The notes: a model not told the origin generated them from the letters alone. A stretch of DNA of 64,000 nt from Hymenobacter sp. CRA2 (GCF_002007105.1 NZ_MVBC01000002.1:248001-312000), one strand, 5' to 3'; shown: positions 34,979-44,392, counted from the first letter of the stretch. Translations and numbers: made by a program.

Positions 34979-36418
34979 ATGCATTCTTTTTCCTCCAAGC
35001 GTTTACTCCTGATTGGCGGCTGCCTGGCTGCCCTGAGCTGGACCGCGGCCTGCCAGTCACCGAAGGGCGCGGGCACCACCGGCAAAGCCGCCAAGGACGC
35101 CGAAGCCTGGCTGACCACCCCCGACAAATCGGCGCTGTTTCAGCGGCAGCCGGCCCGCCTGGCCTTCGGCACCGCCACCAACGCCAACCCCACCATTGAC
35201 ATCGACGAGCAGCAGCAATTCCAGCCTATCGACGGCTTTGGCTACTGCCTGACCGGCGGCAGCGCCATGCTGCTGCACCGCATGGACGCCGCCGAGCGCA
35301 CCAAGCTCCTGAAGGAACTCTTCGGCACCGACGGCAACAACATCGGCGTGAGCTACCTGCGCGTGAGCATCGGCGCCTCCGACCTGGATGACCGCGCGTT
35401 CAGCTACGACGACCTGCCCGCCGGGCAGACCGACCCGCAGCTCACCAAGTTCAGCCTCGCGCCCGACCAGGAGCACCTGATTCCGGTGCTCAAGGAAATT
35501 CTGCGCATCAACCCGCAGATCAAGCTGATGGGCTCGCCCTGGTCGCCGCCGCCGTGGATGAAAACCAACGAAAGCTCCAAGGGCGGCTCGCTGAAGCCGG
35601 AGTTCTACCCCACCTACGCGCAGTACTTCGTGAAGTACCTGCAGGGCATGCAGGCCCAGGGCATCCGCATCGACGCCATTACGGTGCAGAACGAGCCCCT
35701 GCACCCCGGCAACAACCCCAGTCTGCTCATGCTGGCCGAGCAGCAGGCCGAGTTCGTGAAAAAGCACCTCGGCCCGGCCTTCAAGGCCGCTAAGCTCGAC
35801 ACGAAAATCATCGTGTACGACCACAACTGCGACAAGCCCGAGTACCCGCTGGCCATCCTGGGCGACCCGGAAGCCAGGCAGTACGTCGACGGCTCGGCCT
35901 TCCACATGTACGGCGGCAAGATCGAGGCCATGAGCCAGGTGCACGACGCGCACCCCGACAAGAACCTGTACTTCACCGAGCAGTGGGTGGGCTCGAAGAG
36001 CAAATTCTCCGACAACCTGCCCTGGCACGTGCGCACGCTCATCATCGGGGCCACGCGCAACTGGGCCCGCACCGTGCTGGAGTGGAACCTCGCGGCCGAC
36101 CCGCAGCAGAACCCGCACACGCCGGGCGGCTGCACCGAGTGCCGCGGCGCTCTTACCCTCGACGGCAACAAAGTGACCCGCGAAGACGCCTACTACATCA
36201 TTGCCCACGCCAGCAAGTTTGCCCGCCCCGGCTCGGTGCGCATCGCCTCCACCCTGCCCGACAAGCTGCCGAACGTGGCCTTCAAAGCGCCCGACGGCCG
36301 CAAGGTAGTGGTGGTGCAAAACGACTCACCCACCGCCCAGAACTTCAACATCCGCACGCAGGGCCGGCAGTTTGCCGCCGCGCTGGCACCGGGGGCCGTG
36401 GGCACCTACGTGTGGTAA
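34979..36418 (+). CDS. GH30 glycosidase A (probable lipoprotein)
   Basis: 479 aa. The signal ends WTAACQSPKG, a lipobox-like site. The (beta/alpha)8 GH30 domain opens with FQPIDGFGYCLTGGSAML; the acid/base Glu239 lies in ITVQNEPL and the nucleophile Glu334 in LYFTEQWV. The C-terminal part is the beta domain that clan GH-A GH30 enzymes carry. The motifs SPWSPPPWMKTN and ATRNWARTVLEWNL favour the glucosylceramidase-like subfamilies (GH30_1/_3), which include endo-beta-1,6-glucanases; xylanase subfamilies differ. It starts 38 bp after the sugar transporter gene, so same operon. Confidence 0.9.
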   Translation: MHSFSSKRLLLIGGCLAALSWTAACQSPKGAGTTGKAAKDAEAWLTTPDKSALFQRQPARLAFGTATNANPTIDIDEQQQFQPIDGFGYCLTGGSAMLLHRMDAAERTKLLKELFGTDGNNIGVSYLRVSIGASDLDDRAFSYDDLPAGQTDPQLTKFSLAPDQEHLIPVLKEILRINPQIKLMGSPWSPPPWMKTNESSKGGSLKPEFYPTYAQYFVKYLQGMQAQGIRIDAITVQNEPLHPGNNPSLLMLAEQQAEFVKKHLGPAFKAAKLDTKIIVYDHNCDKPEYPLAILGDPEARQYVDGSAFHMYGGKIEAMSQVHDAHPDKNLYFTEQWVGSKSKFSDNLPWHVRTLIIGATRNWARTVLEWNLAADPQQNPHTPGGCTECRGALTLDGNKVTREDAYYIIAHASKFARPGSVRIASTLPDKLPNVAFKAPDGRKVVVVQNDSPTAQNFNIRTQGRQFAAALAPGAVGTYVW

Positions 36419-36560
36419 GCTAGCCTACCGTATTGATGCCGGTCGACCACCGGCATCGGGCCCGCCACGCGGCGGGCCACCACAGAAGTGAGGCCCGGGA
36501 AAGCCTCGCTTCGGTCCGCCAGAAGCTCGTGGGAAAGCCGCTGGCGGACTTGGCAGGGGG

Positions 36561-36592
36561 AGCCGGCGGCAGCAGCGCCGCCGGCTTTTTCC
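36561..36592 (+). terminator. Intrinsic terminator inside the PUL
   Basis: AGCCGGCGGC/GCCGCCGGCT (10-bp stem, 6-nt loop) followed by TTTTTCCCC. It lies between GH30-A and GH30-B, so the downstream genes either need read-through or their own promoter. A second hairpin (GGCCCGCC/GGCGGGCC) is at about 36457-36476. Confidence 0.75.
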
Positions 36593-36639
36593 CCGCTATT
36601 TTCCCGCTGTTCTTTCCGTCGCATTCCCGTTAACTTGTT

Positions 36640-38151
36640 ATGAAAACGTTTACGCCCGTTTCCGCCGTCGCCCGCCGCGCCCGTCCCTGGCTCGGCGCCG
36701 GCCTGCTGGCCGCCACCTTGCTGGCCGGCTGCCAAGACAAAGGCAATACCCCAACGCCCACCCCCAACCCGCCCGCGCCCCCCACGGGCCCCACCACCAG
36801 CGAGGTGGATGCCTGGCTGACCACGCCCGAGCAGAGCGGCGCCCGCCTGACCAAGCAACCCTTCCCGCTGAACTTCGACGCGGCGGCCGGCGACGCCACC
36901 GCGCCCATCATCGAGGTGAACCCGGGGCAGGAGTACCAGCCCATCGACGGGTTCGGGGCAGCCGTCACGGGCTCCTCGGCGTACCTGATTCAGCGCAAGA
37001 TGAGCACCGCGCAGCGCGACGAGTTGCTACGGGACCTGTTCACGACCACCGGCAACGGCATCGGGCTGAACTACATCCGCATGACCATCGGCTCCTCGGA
37101 CTTCTCCCTGGGCAACTACTCCTACGACGACCCGCCCGCCGGCCAGACCGACCCGACGCTGGCCCGCTTCAGCATCGCGCCGGACCAGCAGGATTTGGTG
37201 CCCACGCTGCAGCAGATCGTGGCCTTGAACCCCGGCATCAAGCTGATGGGCTCGCCGTGGTCGGCCCCGGCCTGGATGAAAAGCTCGCAGAGCATGATTC
37301 GGGGCCGGCTGAACACCAGCGCCTACCCGGCCTTTGCGCAGTACTTCGTGAAGTACGTGCAGGCTTTTCGGGCGGCGGGCGTGCCGGTGGATGCCATTAC
37401 CGTCCAAAATGAGCCGCTGTACGAGCCCTCGGGCTACCCGGGCATGCTGATGTCGGCGCCGGAGCAGGCCGATTTTATCAAGAACTTTCTCGGCCCGGCC
37501 TTCAGCACCAATAACATCAGCACCAAAATCATTGCCTACGACCACAACTGGGACCGGGCCGATTTCCCCATCACGGTGCTCAACGACCAGGGCGCCCGCC
37601 GCTACGTAGCCGGTTCGGCCTTCCACGGCTACGGCGGCAACGTGTCGGCCATGGGTACGGTGCACGACGCGCACCCCGACAAGGACCTGTACTTCACGGA
37701 GCAATCGGGCGGGGAGTGGGCCCCCAGCTTCGCCAACAACCTGCGGGACATGACCCGCGACCTGATTATCGGCACCACGCGCAACTGGTCGCGCAACGTG
37801 CTGCTCTGGAACCTGGCCCTTGACGACAACCACGGCCCCACCAACGGCGGCTGCCTGGACTGCCGCGGGGTGGTGACCGTCAGCCAGGGCTCGGGCACGG
37901 TGACGCGCAACGTGGAGTACTACGTGCTCGGCCACGCCAGCAAATTTGTGCGGCCCGGCGCCGTGCGCATTGCTTCCACCGCGGCCAATGGCTTTCCCAA
38001 CGTGGCCTTCAAAAATGCCGACGGCTCCAAGGTGCTGCTGGTGCTCAACGAGCAGAACCAGATTCAGAGCTTCCGTCTGAAATACAACGGCAAGTACCTC
38101 GGCTTCACCCTGCCCGCCGGCTCGGTGGTGACGCTGAAGTGGAGCCTGTAA
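36640..38151 (+). CDS. GH30 glycosidase B (lipoprotein)
   Basis: 503 aa. A textbook lipobox, LLAGC (Cys31), is followed by a Thr/Pro-rich linker, as in surface-displayed Bacteroidota lipoproteins. The GH30 fold opens with YQPIDGFGAAVTGSSAYL. Acid/base Glu258 is in ITVQNEPLYEP and nucleophile Glu354 in LYFTEQSGGEW. It shares long stretches with GH30-A and GH30-C (SYDDPPAGQTDPTLARFS, HDAHPDKDLYFTEQ), so the three are paralogues from tandem duplication. A beta-1,6-glucanase role is inferred from subfamily look. Confidence 0.9.
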   Translation: MKTFTPVSAVARRARPWLGAGLLAATLLAGCQDKGNTPTPTPNPPAPPTGPTTSEVDAWLTTPEQSGARLTKQPFPLNFDAAAGDATAPIIEVNPGQEYQPIDGFGAAVTGSSAYLIQRKMSTAQRDELLRDLFTTTGNGIGLNYIRMTIGSSDFSLGNYSYDDPPAGQTDPTLARFSIAPDQQDLVPTLQQIVALNPGIKLMGSPWSAPAWMKSSQSMIRGRLNTSAYPAFAQYFVKYVQAFRAAGVPVDAITVQNEPLYEPSGYPGMLMSAPEQADFIKNFLGPAFSTNNISTKIIAYDHNWDRADFPITVLNDQGARRYVAGSAFHGYGGNVSAMGTVHDAHPDKDLYFTEQSGGEWAPSFANNLRDMTRDLIIGTTRNWSRNVLLWNLALDDNHGPTNGGCLDCRGVVTVSQGSGTVTRNVEYYVLGHASKFVRPGAVRIASTAANGFPNVAFKNADGSKVLLVLNEQNQIQSFRLKYNGKYLGFTLPAGSVVTLKWSL

Positions 38152-38165
38152 CGTCCGTCCTGCCG

Positions 38166-39716
38166 ATGACCGCCCTGCCCTACTTACGCGCCACGACGCT
38201 GCTGCTGAGCCTGCTCGGGGGCGGGCTGGCCGGGCGTAGCTGGGCGCAGGCGCCGCCCGTGGTGAAGACGCGCCAGGGCCGGCTGCAGGGCACGCGAGAG
38301 GCCAACCTATGCGTGTTCCGGGGCATTCCGTACGCGCAGGCCCCGGTGGGCACCTTGCGCTTCCGGCCGCCGCAGCCGCTGCAGAAGCACCGCGGCGTGC
38401 GGCTGGCGTCGGCCTTCGGCGGACGGGCTAGCCAGAGCGGCGGCCCGGCGGGCGTGCAGGGCGCAGAGGATTGCCTGTATCTGAATGTATGGGCCCCGGC
38501 CTGGCCGCTTACTGCCCAAAAGCCCGCCAAACCGCGCCCGGTGGTGGTGTGGGTGCACGGCGGCGCCTTCACCGGCGGCTCGGGCCAGGACAACGACACC
38601 TGGACTTTCGCCGCGCAGGATACCATCGTGGCCGTGAGCCTGAACTACCGCCTCGGGAGCCTGGGCTTTCTGCAGCTGGGCCAGCAGTTAGGCCCCGACT
38701 ACCAGCAAGCCGGCAATTGCGGCCTGCTCGACGCCGTGGCAGCCCTGCGCTGGGTGCACGACAACATCCGCCGTTTCGGCGGCGACCCACGCCGGGTGAC
38801 GGTGATGGGCGAATCGGCCGGGGCCAAGCTGGTGGGCGCCTTGCTGGTGACGCCGGCAGCCGAGGGCCTGTTTCAGCGGGCCATCCTGGAAAGCGGCGCC
38901 GTGCAGGCCATCCGCGACACGGCCACGGCCGGCGCCGTGACGCGCCAGCTGCTGCATGAGCTGCACCTGACCCAGCCCCGCGAGCTGCTAACCGTGCCCG
39001 CCGAAACGCTGGTGCGCGCCCAGGCCGGCTTTGCCAGCGGAGCCGGCGGCCTGCAGGTGTTCGGGCCGGTGCTCGACGGCCGCAGCATTCCGCAGCCGCC
39101 TCTCGCCTACCTGCGCCGCCACCCCGCGCGCGCCGTGCTGCTGGGTACCAATCGGGAGGAAGCCGGCCTGTTCACGGGCCCCGGCTCCACCATTGCCCAG
39201 CCCGACGAGGCGGCGCTGCACGCCGTCTTCGGCCCGCAGAACGCGCCCCGCGTGTGGCGGGCCTACCAGCAGGCCACTCAGACGCGCCCAGCCCTGGCAG
39301 CCTGGAACGCTACCCTCACCGATTACCTCTACCGCCTGGCCACGTACCGCCTCGCCGATTCGCTGACTGCCGCGGGCGCGCCGGTGTGGCTCTGCCGTTT
39401 CGACGGCGCCGCCGGGCAACGGCCGGTGCATGCCCAGGAGCTGGCTTACGTGTGGAACGCCCCGGCTGGCAGTTCGGCCGCCGCTCCCCTTGCGGTGCCG
39501 GCCACGGCCCCGCGCAAAGCCGCCGATGCTGCGCTGGCCGCTGCCATGCACGCGCATTGGGCCCGCTTCATCAAGACCGGGCTACCCGGCCCCGCCTGGC
39601 CGGCTTACGCGCTGCCCGCACGCCGGCTCATGGTATTTGACCAGGCGCCGCGCCTCGAATCGGCGGCGGATGCTTACACCGACTCCACTTTCCCGACCCA
39701 AGGCTATATCCGCTAA
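38166..39716 (+). CDS. Carboxylesterase type B inside the PUL
   Basis: 516 aa with a signal peptide (cleavage near SWAQAPP). It is an alpha/beta-hydrolase: VFRGIPYAQAPVG, EDCLYLNVWAP, the oxyanion segment VVVWVHGGAFTGGSG, nucleophile Ser in GESAGAK, acid in LLGTNREEAGLF and His in VHAQELAYVWN. It would hydrolyse carboxylic esters in the periplasm. Its start is 14 bp after GH30-B, so it is cotranscribed. Possible role: removing acyl groups from the glucan or from attached aglycones; the substrate is unknown. Confidence 0.88.
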   Translation: MTALPYLRATTLLLSLLGGGLAGRSWAQAPPVVKTRQGRLQGTREANLCVFRGIPYAQAPVGTLRFRPPQPLQKHRGVRLASAFGGRASQSGGPAGVQGAEDCLYLNVWAPAWPLTAQKPAKPRPVVVWVHGGAFTGGSGQDNDTWTFAAQDTIVAVSLNYRLGSLGFLQLGQQLGPDYQQAGNCGLLDAVAALRWVHDNIRRFGGDPRRVTVMGESAGAKLVGALLVTPAAEGLFQRAILESGAVQAIRDTATAGAVTRQLLHELHLTQPRELLTVPAETLVRAQAGFASGAGGLQVFGPVLDGRSIPQPPLAYLRRHPARAVLLGTNREEAGLFTGPGSTIAQPDEAALHAVFGPQNAPRVWRAYQQATQTRPALAAWNATLTDYLYRLATYRLADSLTAAGAPVWLCRFDGAAGQRPVHAQELAYVWNAPAGSSAAAPLAVPATAPRKAADAALAAAMHAHWARFIKTGLPGPAWPAYALPARRLMVFDQAPRLESAADAYTDSTFPTQGYIR

Positions 39717-39790
39717 CCCGCTATCCGCTACTCCGCTCTGCCTTTCCGCCCCTGTTCGGGGGCATTTCCACAACCAAACCCTTTACGCGT

Positions 39791-41980
39791 ATGCTTCACC
39801 TTTCCAGATCCATGCTCGGCCTGCTTACCGCAGGCCTCGCGCTACAAGTTGGCTCGGCGGCGGCCCAGTCCGTGAGCCTGTGGATGACCACCGGCGACCA
39901 AAGCAAGCTGCTGCAGCCCCAGGCGGGCGTGAGCTTCGGGGCCAACACCGGCACGGCCAGCACTACCATCACCGTCGACGAGGGCACCACTTACCAGACC
40001 ATCGATGGTTTCGGGGCCTCGCTGACGGGCTCGTCGGCCTATGTGCTGAACAAAAACCTCTCCGCTACCCAGCGCGACGCACTGCTGAATGAGCTGTTCA
40101 CCGGCTCGGGCATCCGGCTGAGCTTCCTGCGGCACAGCATGGGTGCCTCCGACTTCTCGGCCTACGGCAACTACACCTACGACGACAAGCCCCAGGGACA
40201 GACGGACCCCAACCTGACGTCCTTCAGCCTGGGCGCCGATCTGAACGACGTGGTGCCCATGCTGAAGGCGGCCCGCGCCAAAAATGGCTCCCTGAAAATC
40301 ATGGGCACGCCCTGGACGGCCCCACCCTGGATGAAGGAAGCCTACCAGTGGAACGGCGGCTGGCTGAGCACCGCTTGGTACCAGACCTACGCCAACTACT
40401 TCGTGAAGTACGTGCAGGCCATGCAGGCCCAGGGGCTGCCGGTATACGCCGTCACGCTGCAAAACGAGCCCCTGAACGCCGCCGCCTACGCCTCCATGCG
40501 CATGGATGCGGGCAACCAGGCAGCCTTCCTGAAGAACAACATCGGGCCGGCGTTCCAGAATGCGGGCATCACCACCAAGCTCGTGGTGTACGACCACAAC
40601 TGGGATAACCCCAACAACTACGTGCAGACGGTATTTGCCGACGCGGCCGCCGCACAGTACGCCGCCGGCTCGGCCTGGCACGGCTACTCGCCGACGGAGG
40701 GGATTCCCAACCAAACGGCCGCCCACAACGCTTACCCCGGCAAGGACCTCTGGTTTACCGAAGTCACCGGCTCGGTGGGGTCCAGCTTTTCGGGCGACCT
40801 GCGCTGGCACCTCTCCAACATCATCATCGGCACCACGCGCAACTGGGCTAAAGCAGCCCTGGAGTGGAACCTGGTCCTGGACCAGAATAACGGCCCGCTG
40901 AACGGCGGCTCCAATAAGTGCCGCGGCGTGGTGACCATCAACAACACCAACGGCGCCGTCACGCGCAACGTGGAGTACTACGCCCTGGGCCACGCCAGCA
41001 AGTTTGTGGACCCGGGCGCGGTGCGCATCGCCTCCAACTCGGTGGCCGGCGGCATCGAGGACGTGGCCTTCCGCAACCCCGACGGCTCCAAGGTGCTCAT
41101 CGCGCTGAACAACGGCGGCTCGGCGCAGACGTTCAAGGTCGTCTGGAACGGGCAGGCCTTCACCTACACCCTGCCGGCCGGGGCCGTGGCTACTTACAAG
41201 TGGTCGGGCGGCTCGACTCCCCCGCCCACTGCTGGCGGCCCGCAGATCGGGCGCATCTACGAAATCAGCTCCAAGAACGGCGGCAAGGCGCTGGAAGTCT
41301 CGGCCAGCTCCACGGCCAACGGCGGCCGGGTGCAGCAGTGGGGCTGGGTAGGCGCCGCCAACCAGAAATGGAAGCTGGTGGACGCGGGCGGCGGCTACGT
41401 GCGCATCGTGAACCTGAACAGCAACAAGTCGCTGGACATTGCGGGCCCGAGCACCGTCGACGGGGCGCTGATTCACCAGTGGGACTGGGCCTCGGCCGAT
41501 AACCAGTACTGGCTGATCAGCGACAACGGCGACGGCACGTACCGCATCCTCAACAAGTACAGCAACAAGGCCCTGGACGTGAAGGATAACTCCACGGCCG
41601 ATGGCGGCGCCATCCAGCAGTGGACGTACAGCGGCGGCAACAACCAGCGCTGGTACTTCTCCGACCAGGGCGCGGCCCGCACGGCCTCGGTCACGGCCAC
41701 CGCCAGTCCTGAGGTGGACGCCCGCCTGCAGGTGTACCCCACCACGGTGCAGTCGGAGCTGAGCTTCGACTACCAGGCCCAGACGCTGCAGGCCCAGACG
41801 CTGCAGGTGCAGCTCGTGGACGTGCTCGGCCGCGTGGCGCTGCAGCGCACCGAGGAGCCCGTGCACGCCGGCCAGAACCATTTTGCCCTGAACGTGGCCT
41901 CCCTGAAGGCCGGAATCTACACCCTGCGTGTGCTCACGGCCGATGGCCGGCTGCAGCGCCGCGTGGTGGTGAGCCGCTAG
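39791..41980 (+). CDS. GH30 glycosidase C with ricin-type domain and T9SS signal
   Basis: 729 aa. Signal peptide, then GH30 catalytic domain (about 60-470; acid/base Glu226 in VTLQNEPL, nucleophile Glu324 in LWFTEVTG). A Pro-rich linker leads to a ricin-type beta-trefoil (about 487-630) with repeated QW motifs (VQQWGW, IHQWDW, IQQWTY), which usually bind carbohydrate. The last 75 residues are a T9SS type A sorting domain (LQVYPTTVQSELSFDY ... GIYTLRVLTADGRLQ). So this is the released or surface-anchored enzyme that can start on the polymer. The linker before the sorting domain has a short direct repeat (QAQTLQAQTLQ). Confidence 0.93.
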   Translation: MLHLSRSMLGLLTAGLALQVGSAAAQSVSLWMTTGDQSKLLQPQAGVSFGANTGTASTTITVDEGTTYQTIDGFGASLTGSSAYVLNKNLSATQRDALLNELFTGSGIRLSFLRHSMGASDFSAYGNYTYDDKPQGQTDPNLTSFSLGADLNDVVPMLKAARAKNGSLKIMGTPWTAPPWMKEAYQWNGGWLSTAWYQTYANYFVKYVQAMQAQGLPVYAVTLQNEPLNAAAYASMRMDAGNQAAFLKNNIGPAFQNAGITTKLVVYDHNWDNPNNYVQTVFADAAAAQYAAGSAWHGYSPTEGIPNQTAAHNAYPGKDLWFTEVTGSVGSSFSGDLRWHLSNIIIGTTRNWAKAALEWNLVLDQNNGPLNGGSNKCRGVVTINNTNGAVTRNVEYYALGHASKFVDPGAVRIASNSVAGGIEDVAFRNPDGSKVLIALNNGGSAQTFKVVWNGQAFTYTLPAGAVATYKWSGGSTPPPTAGGPQIGRIYEISSKNGGKALEVSASSTANGGRVQQWGWVGAANQKWKLVDAGGGYVRIVNLNSNKSLDIAGPSTVDGALIHQWDWASADNQYWLISDNGDGTYRILNKYSNKALDVKDNSTADGGAIQQWTYSGGNNQRWYFSDQGAARTASVTATASPEVDARLQVYPTTVQSELSFDYQAQTLQAQTLQVQLVDVLGRVALQRTEEPVHAGQNHFALNVASLKAGIYTLRVLTADGRLQRRVVVSR

Positions 41981-42107
41981 CCGGGCGGCTTGCGCCCCCA
42001 ACGCGAGGGCGTGCTTTTCAATTTCCCAATTCCACCGCCGGCCCAGGCAGCACAGCCCGGGTCGGCGGTGCCGGCGGGCCCGCCCGCTGCTTACCCTCCT
42101 TCTACTT

Positions 42108-43583
42108 ATGCTGAACAAGCTCCTCTCCGTGGTCTTGCTCTCGGCGCTGGGCGCCGGCTATGCGCCTGCGCAACGCAGCAACCCCAAGCCCACCGCCCCG
42201 AAGAAGTACTCCGTGGCGGGCCGCAAAGCCCAGGTGTACGTTACGGCCGCGGGCACCGCGCAGCGTCTGGCCGCCGGGCCGGTGCTGGCCTTTCAGCCCG
42301 TGACCCAGCCGCTCGAAACGCAGGTATGCGTGTTTCTGGACCCCACCAAGACCTACCAGACCCTGCTGGGCATCGGCGGGGCGCTGACGGATGCCTCGGC
42401 CGAAACCTACGCCAAGCTGCCCAAGGACCAGCAGCAGGAGTTTATGCGCGCCTACTATAGCCCCACCGAGGGCATCGGTTATTCCTTGGCGCGCACCAAC
42501 ATTGCCAGCTGCGACTTTTCGAGCGCGCCCTACAGCTACGTGGCCGAGGGCGACAAGGAGCTGAAGACCTTCAGCGTGAAGCACGACGAGCAGTTTCGCA
42601 TCCCTATGCTGAAGCAGGCTACGGCCACGGCCGGCGGCAAGCTGCCCCTGTACGTGAGCCCCTGGAGCCCGCCCGCCTGGATGAAGGACAACAAAGCCCT
42701 GCTGCAGGGCGGCAAGCTGCTGCCCGAGTACCGCCAGGCCTGGGCCAACCACTACGTGAAGTTTATAAAGGAGTACGAGCGGCAGGGCCTGCCCATCTGG
42801 GGCCTCTCGGTGCAAAACGAGCCCATGGCCAAGCAGCGCTGGGAGTCCTGCATTTTCACGGCCGAAGAGGAGCGCGACTACATCAAGCAGTACCTGGGCC
42901 CGACGCTGAAGAAAAACGGGCTGGGCAACCGTAAGCTCATTGCCTGGGACCATAACCGTGACCAGGTATTTCAGCGCGCCAGCACCATCCTCGACGACCC
43001 CGAGGCCGCGCAGTACGTGTGGGGCATCGGCTACCACTGGTACGAAACCTGGACCGGCAGCGACATGCTCTTCGACAACCTGCGCCGCGTGCACGAGGCC
43101 TACCCCGAGAAGAATCTGATTTTCACCGAAGGCTGCATCGAAAAGTTCAGCTTCGACCGCGTGGGCGACTGGTCCCTGGGCGAGAAGTACGGCTACTCGA
43201 TGATCAACGACTTCAACTCAGGCACCGTGGGCTGGACCGACTGGAACGTGCTGCTCGATGAGCGGGGCGGCCCCAACCACATGGGCAACTTCTGCTTCGC
43301 CCCCATCATTGCCGACACGCGCACCGGCAAGTTGGTGTACACCAACATCTACTACTACATCGGGCACTTTTCCAAGTTCATCCGCCCCGGCGCCAAGCGC
43401 ATCGGCAGCTCCTCGAACCGGGACTTCCTGAGCAGCACCGCCTTCCTGAACCCCGACGGCAAAGTGGCCGTGGTGGTGATGAACAACAGCGACAAAGCCC
43501 AGGACTTCCAGCTCTGGATGCAGGGCCAGGCCGTGACGGCCGCCAGCCAGCCCCACTCCATCATGACCGTGGTGGTGAACTAG
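42108..43583 (+). CDS. GH30 glycosidase D (distinct subgroup)
   Basis: 491 aa with a signal peptide (cleavage near APAQRSN) and no lipobox. Compared with A-C it lacks the FQPIDGFG start and reads YQTLLGIGGALTDASAETYA instead. Acid/base Glu238 is in LSVQNEPMA and nucleophile Glu341 in LIFTEGCIE; the WDHNRD and NFCFAPIIADTRTG stretches resemble GH30_1 glucosylceramidase/beta-glucosidase types. It may finish short oligosaccharides in the periplasm. It is the last PUL gene, followed by a strong terminator. Confidence 0.9.
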   Translation: MLNKLLSVVLLSALGAGYAPAQRSNPKPTAPKKYSVAGRKAQVYVTAAGTAQRLAAGPVLAFQPVTQPLETQVCVFLDPTKTYQTLLGIGGALTDASAETYAKLPKDQQQEFMRAYYSPTEGIGYSLARTNIASCDFSSAPYSYVAEGDKELKTFSVKHDEQFRIPMLKQATATAGGKLPLYVSPWSPPAWMKDNKALLQGGKLLPEYRQAWANHYVKFIKEYERQGLPIWGLSVQNEPMAKQRWESCIFTAEEERDYIKQYLGPTLKKNGLGNRKLIAWDHNRDQVFQRASTILDDPEAAQYVWGIGYHWYETWTGSDMLFDNLRRVHEAYPEKNLIFTEGCIEKFSFDRVGDWSLGEKYGYSMINDFNSGTVGWTDWNVLLDERGGPNHMGNFCFAPIIADTRTGKLVYTNIYYYIGHFSKFIRPGAKRIGSSSNRDFLSSTAFLNPDGKVAVVVMNNSDKAQDFQLWMQGQAVTAASQPHSIMTVVVN

Positions 43584-43611
43584 CCTCTCCGCTGCTTGCT
43601 GCTTTTACCTG

Positions 43612-43652
43612 ACTGCCATGCCGCCCTTCGCGCGGCATGGCAGTTTTGCTTT
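43612..43652 (+). terminator. Intrinsic terminator of the PUL operon
   Basis: A perfect 13-bp stem ACTGCCATGCCGC/GCGGCATGGCAGT with a 7-nt loop, then TTTGCTTTT. Confidence 0.92.
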
Positions 43653-43675
43653 TCTGCCGCCTGGATTAGCCGCTG

Positions 43676-44392
43676 TCAGCAGGCGTGCAGCTCGCCCGTT
43701 ACCGTCGCGTTCAGGGCCGTGCGGTGCTGCCGCCAGTCGGGCATAAACTGGTCCATCAGGCCCCAGAAGCGGGCGTTGTGCAACCGCTCGTGCAGGTGCA
43801 CCAGCTCGTGCACCAATACGTATTCCAGGCACACCACGGGCTTTTTGATCAGCTCCAGGCTCAGCCAGATGCGCCGGGCTCGGGTGTTGCAGGTGCCCCA
43901 GCGGGTACGCATTTGTTTCACGCCCCAGGCAGCGGCCTGGGCGCCGACCACCGGCTCCCAGCGAGCCAGCAGGGCCGGCAGTTGCTCCTTCAGGCGGACC
44001 CGGTACCACGCCTGCAGCACCAGCCCGCGCGCTTCGGCGGTGCTTTCTTCGGGCACGTACAGGTCGAGGCAGCCGGCCGCCTCATGCAGGGCTACGCGCG
44101 GCTTGCCGGCGGTGAGGTGCACGCGCAGCTCGTAGGGCCTACCCTGGTAATAATGCGTCTCGCCCGATACAAACGCCACGGCCTGGGGCCGCGGGCGGGC
44201 CTGAATGCGCGTCTGGTGCTTCTCGATCCAGGCCCGGCGGGCGCGCACGAAGTCGAAGATGGCCGCGGCCGGCAGGCGCAGCGGGGCCGATACGCGCACG
44301 TGGCCTTCGGGCGCCGACACGGTCAGGCGCAGCGTGCGGATGTTTTTGCGCACCAGTTCTACCGGTACGTCGTCGATAAGCAGGTGGGGCAT
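43676..44392 (-). CDS. YgjP/DUF45-type metallopeptidase
   Basis: 238 aa from the ATG at 44392 (MPHLLIDDVPVELVR); the longer frame to 44428 contains a TATTTTTG -7 box, which argues against it. The C-terminal half has the gluzincin-like YVLVHELVHLHERLHNARFW, which is the HExxH zinc site of the YgjP/WLM family, preceded by TRWGTCNTRARRIWLSLEL. Family members are cytoplasmic putative peptidases of unclear substrate. It stands convergent to the PUL with a terminator between. Confidence 0.87.
   Translation of the reverse strand: MPHLLIDDVPVELVRKNIRTLRLTVSAPEGHVRVSAPLRLPAAAIFDFVRARRAWIEKHQTRIQARPRPQAVAFVSGETHYYQGRPYELRVHLTAGKPRVALHEAAGCLDLYVPEESTAEARGLVLQAWYRVRLKEQLPALLARWEPVVGAQAAAWGVKQMRTRWGTCNTRARRIWLSLELIKKPVVCLEYVLVHELVHLHERLHNARFWGLMDQFMPDWRQHRTALNATVTGELHAC

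Noticed and set aside
39842-42118. 758-aa minus-strand frame opposite GH30-C
   Set aside because: Shadow; GH30-C has catalytic, binding and sorting domains on the plus strand.
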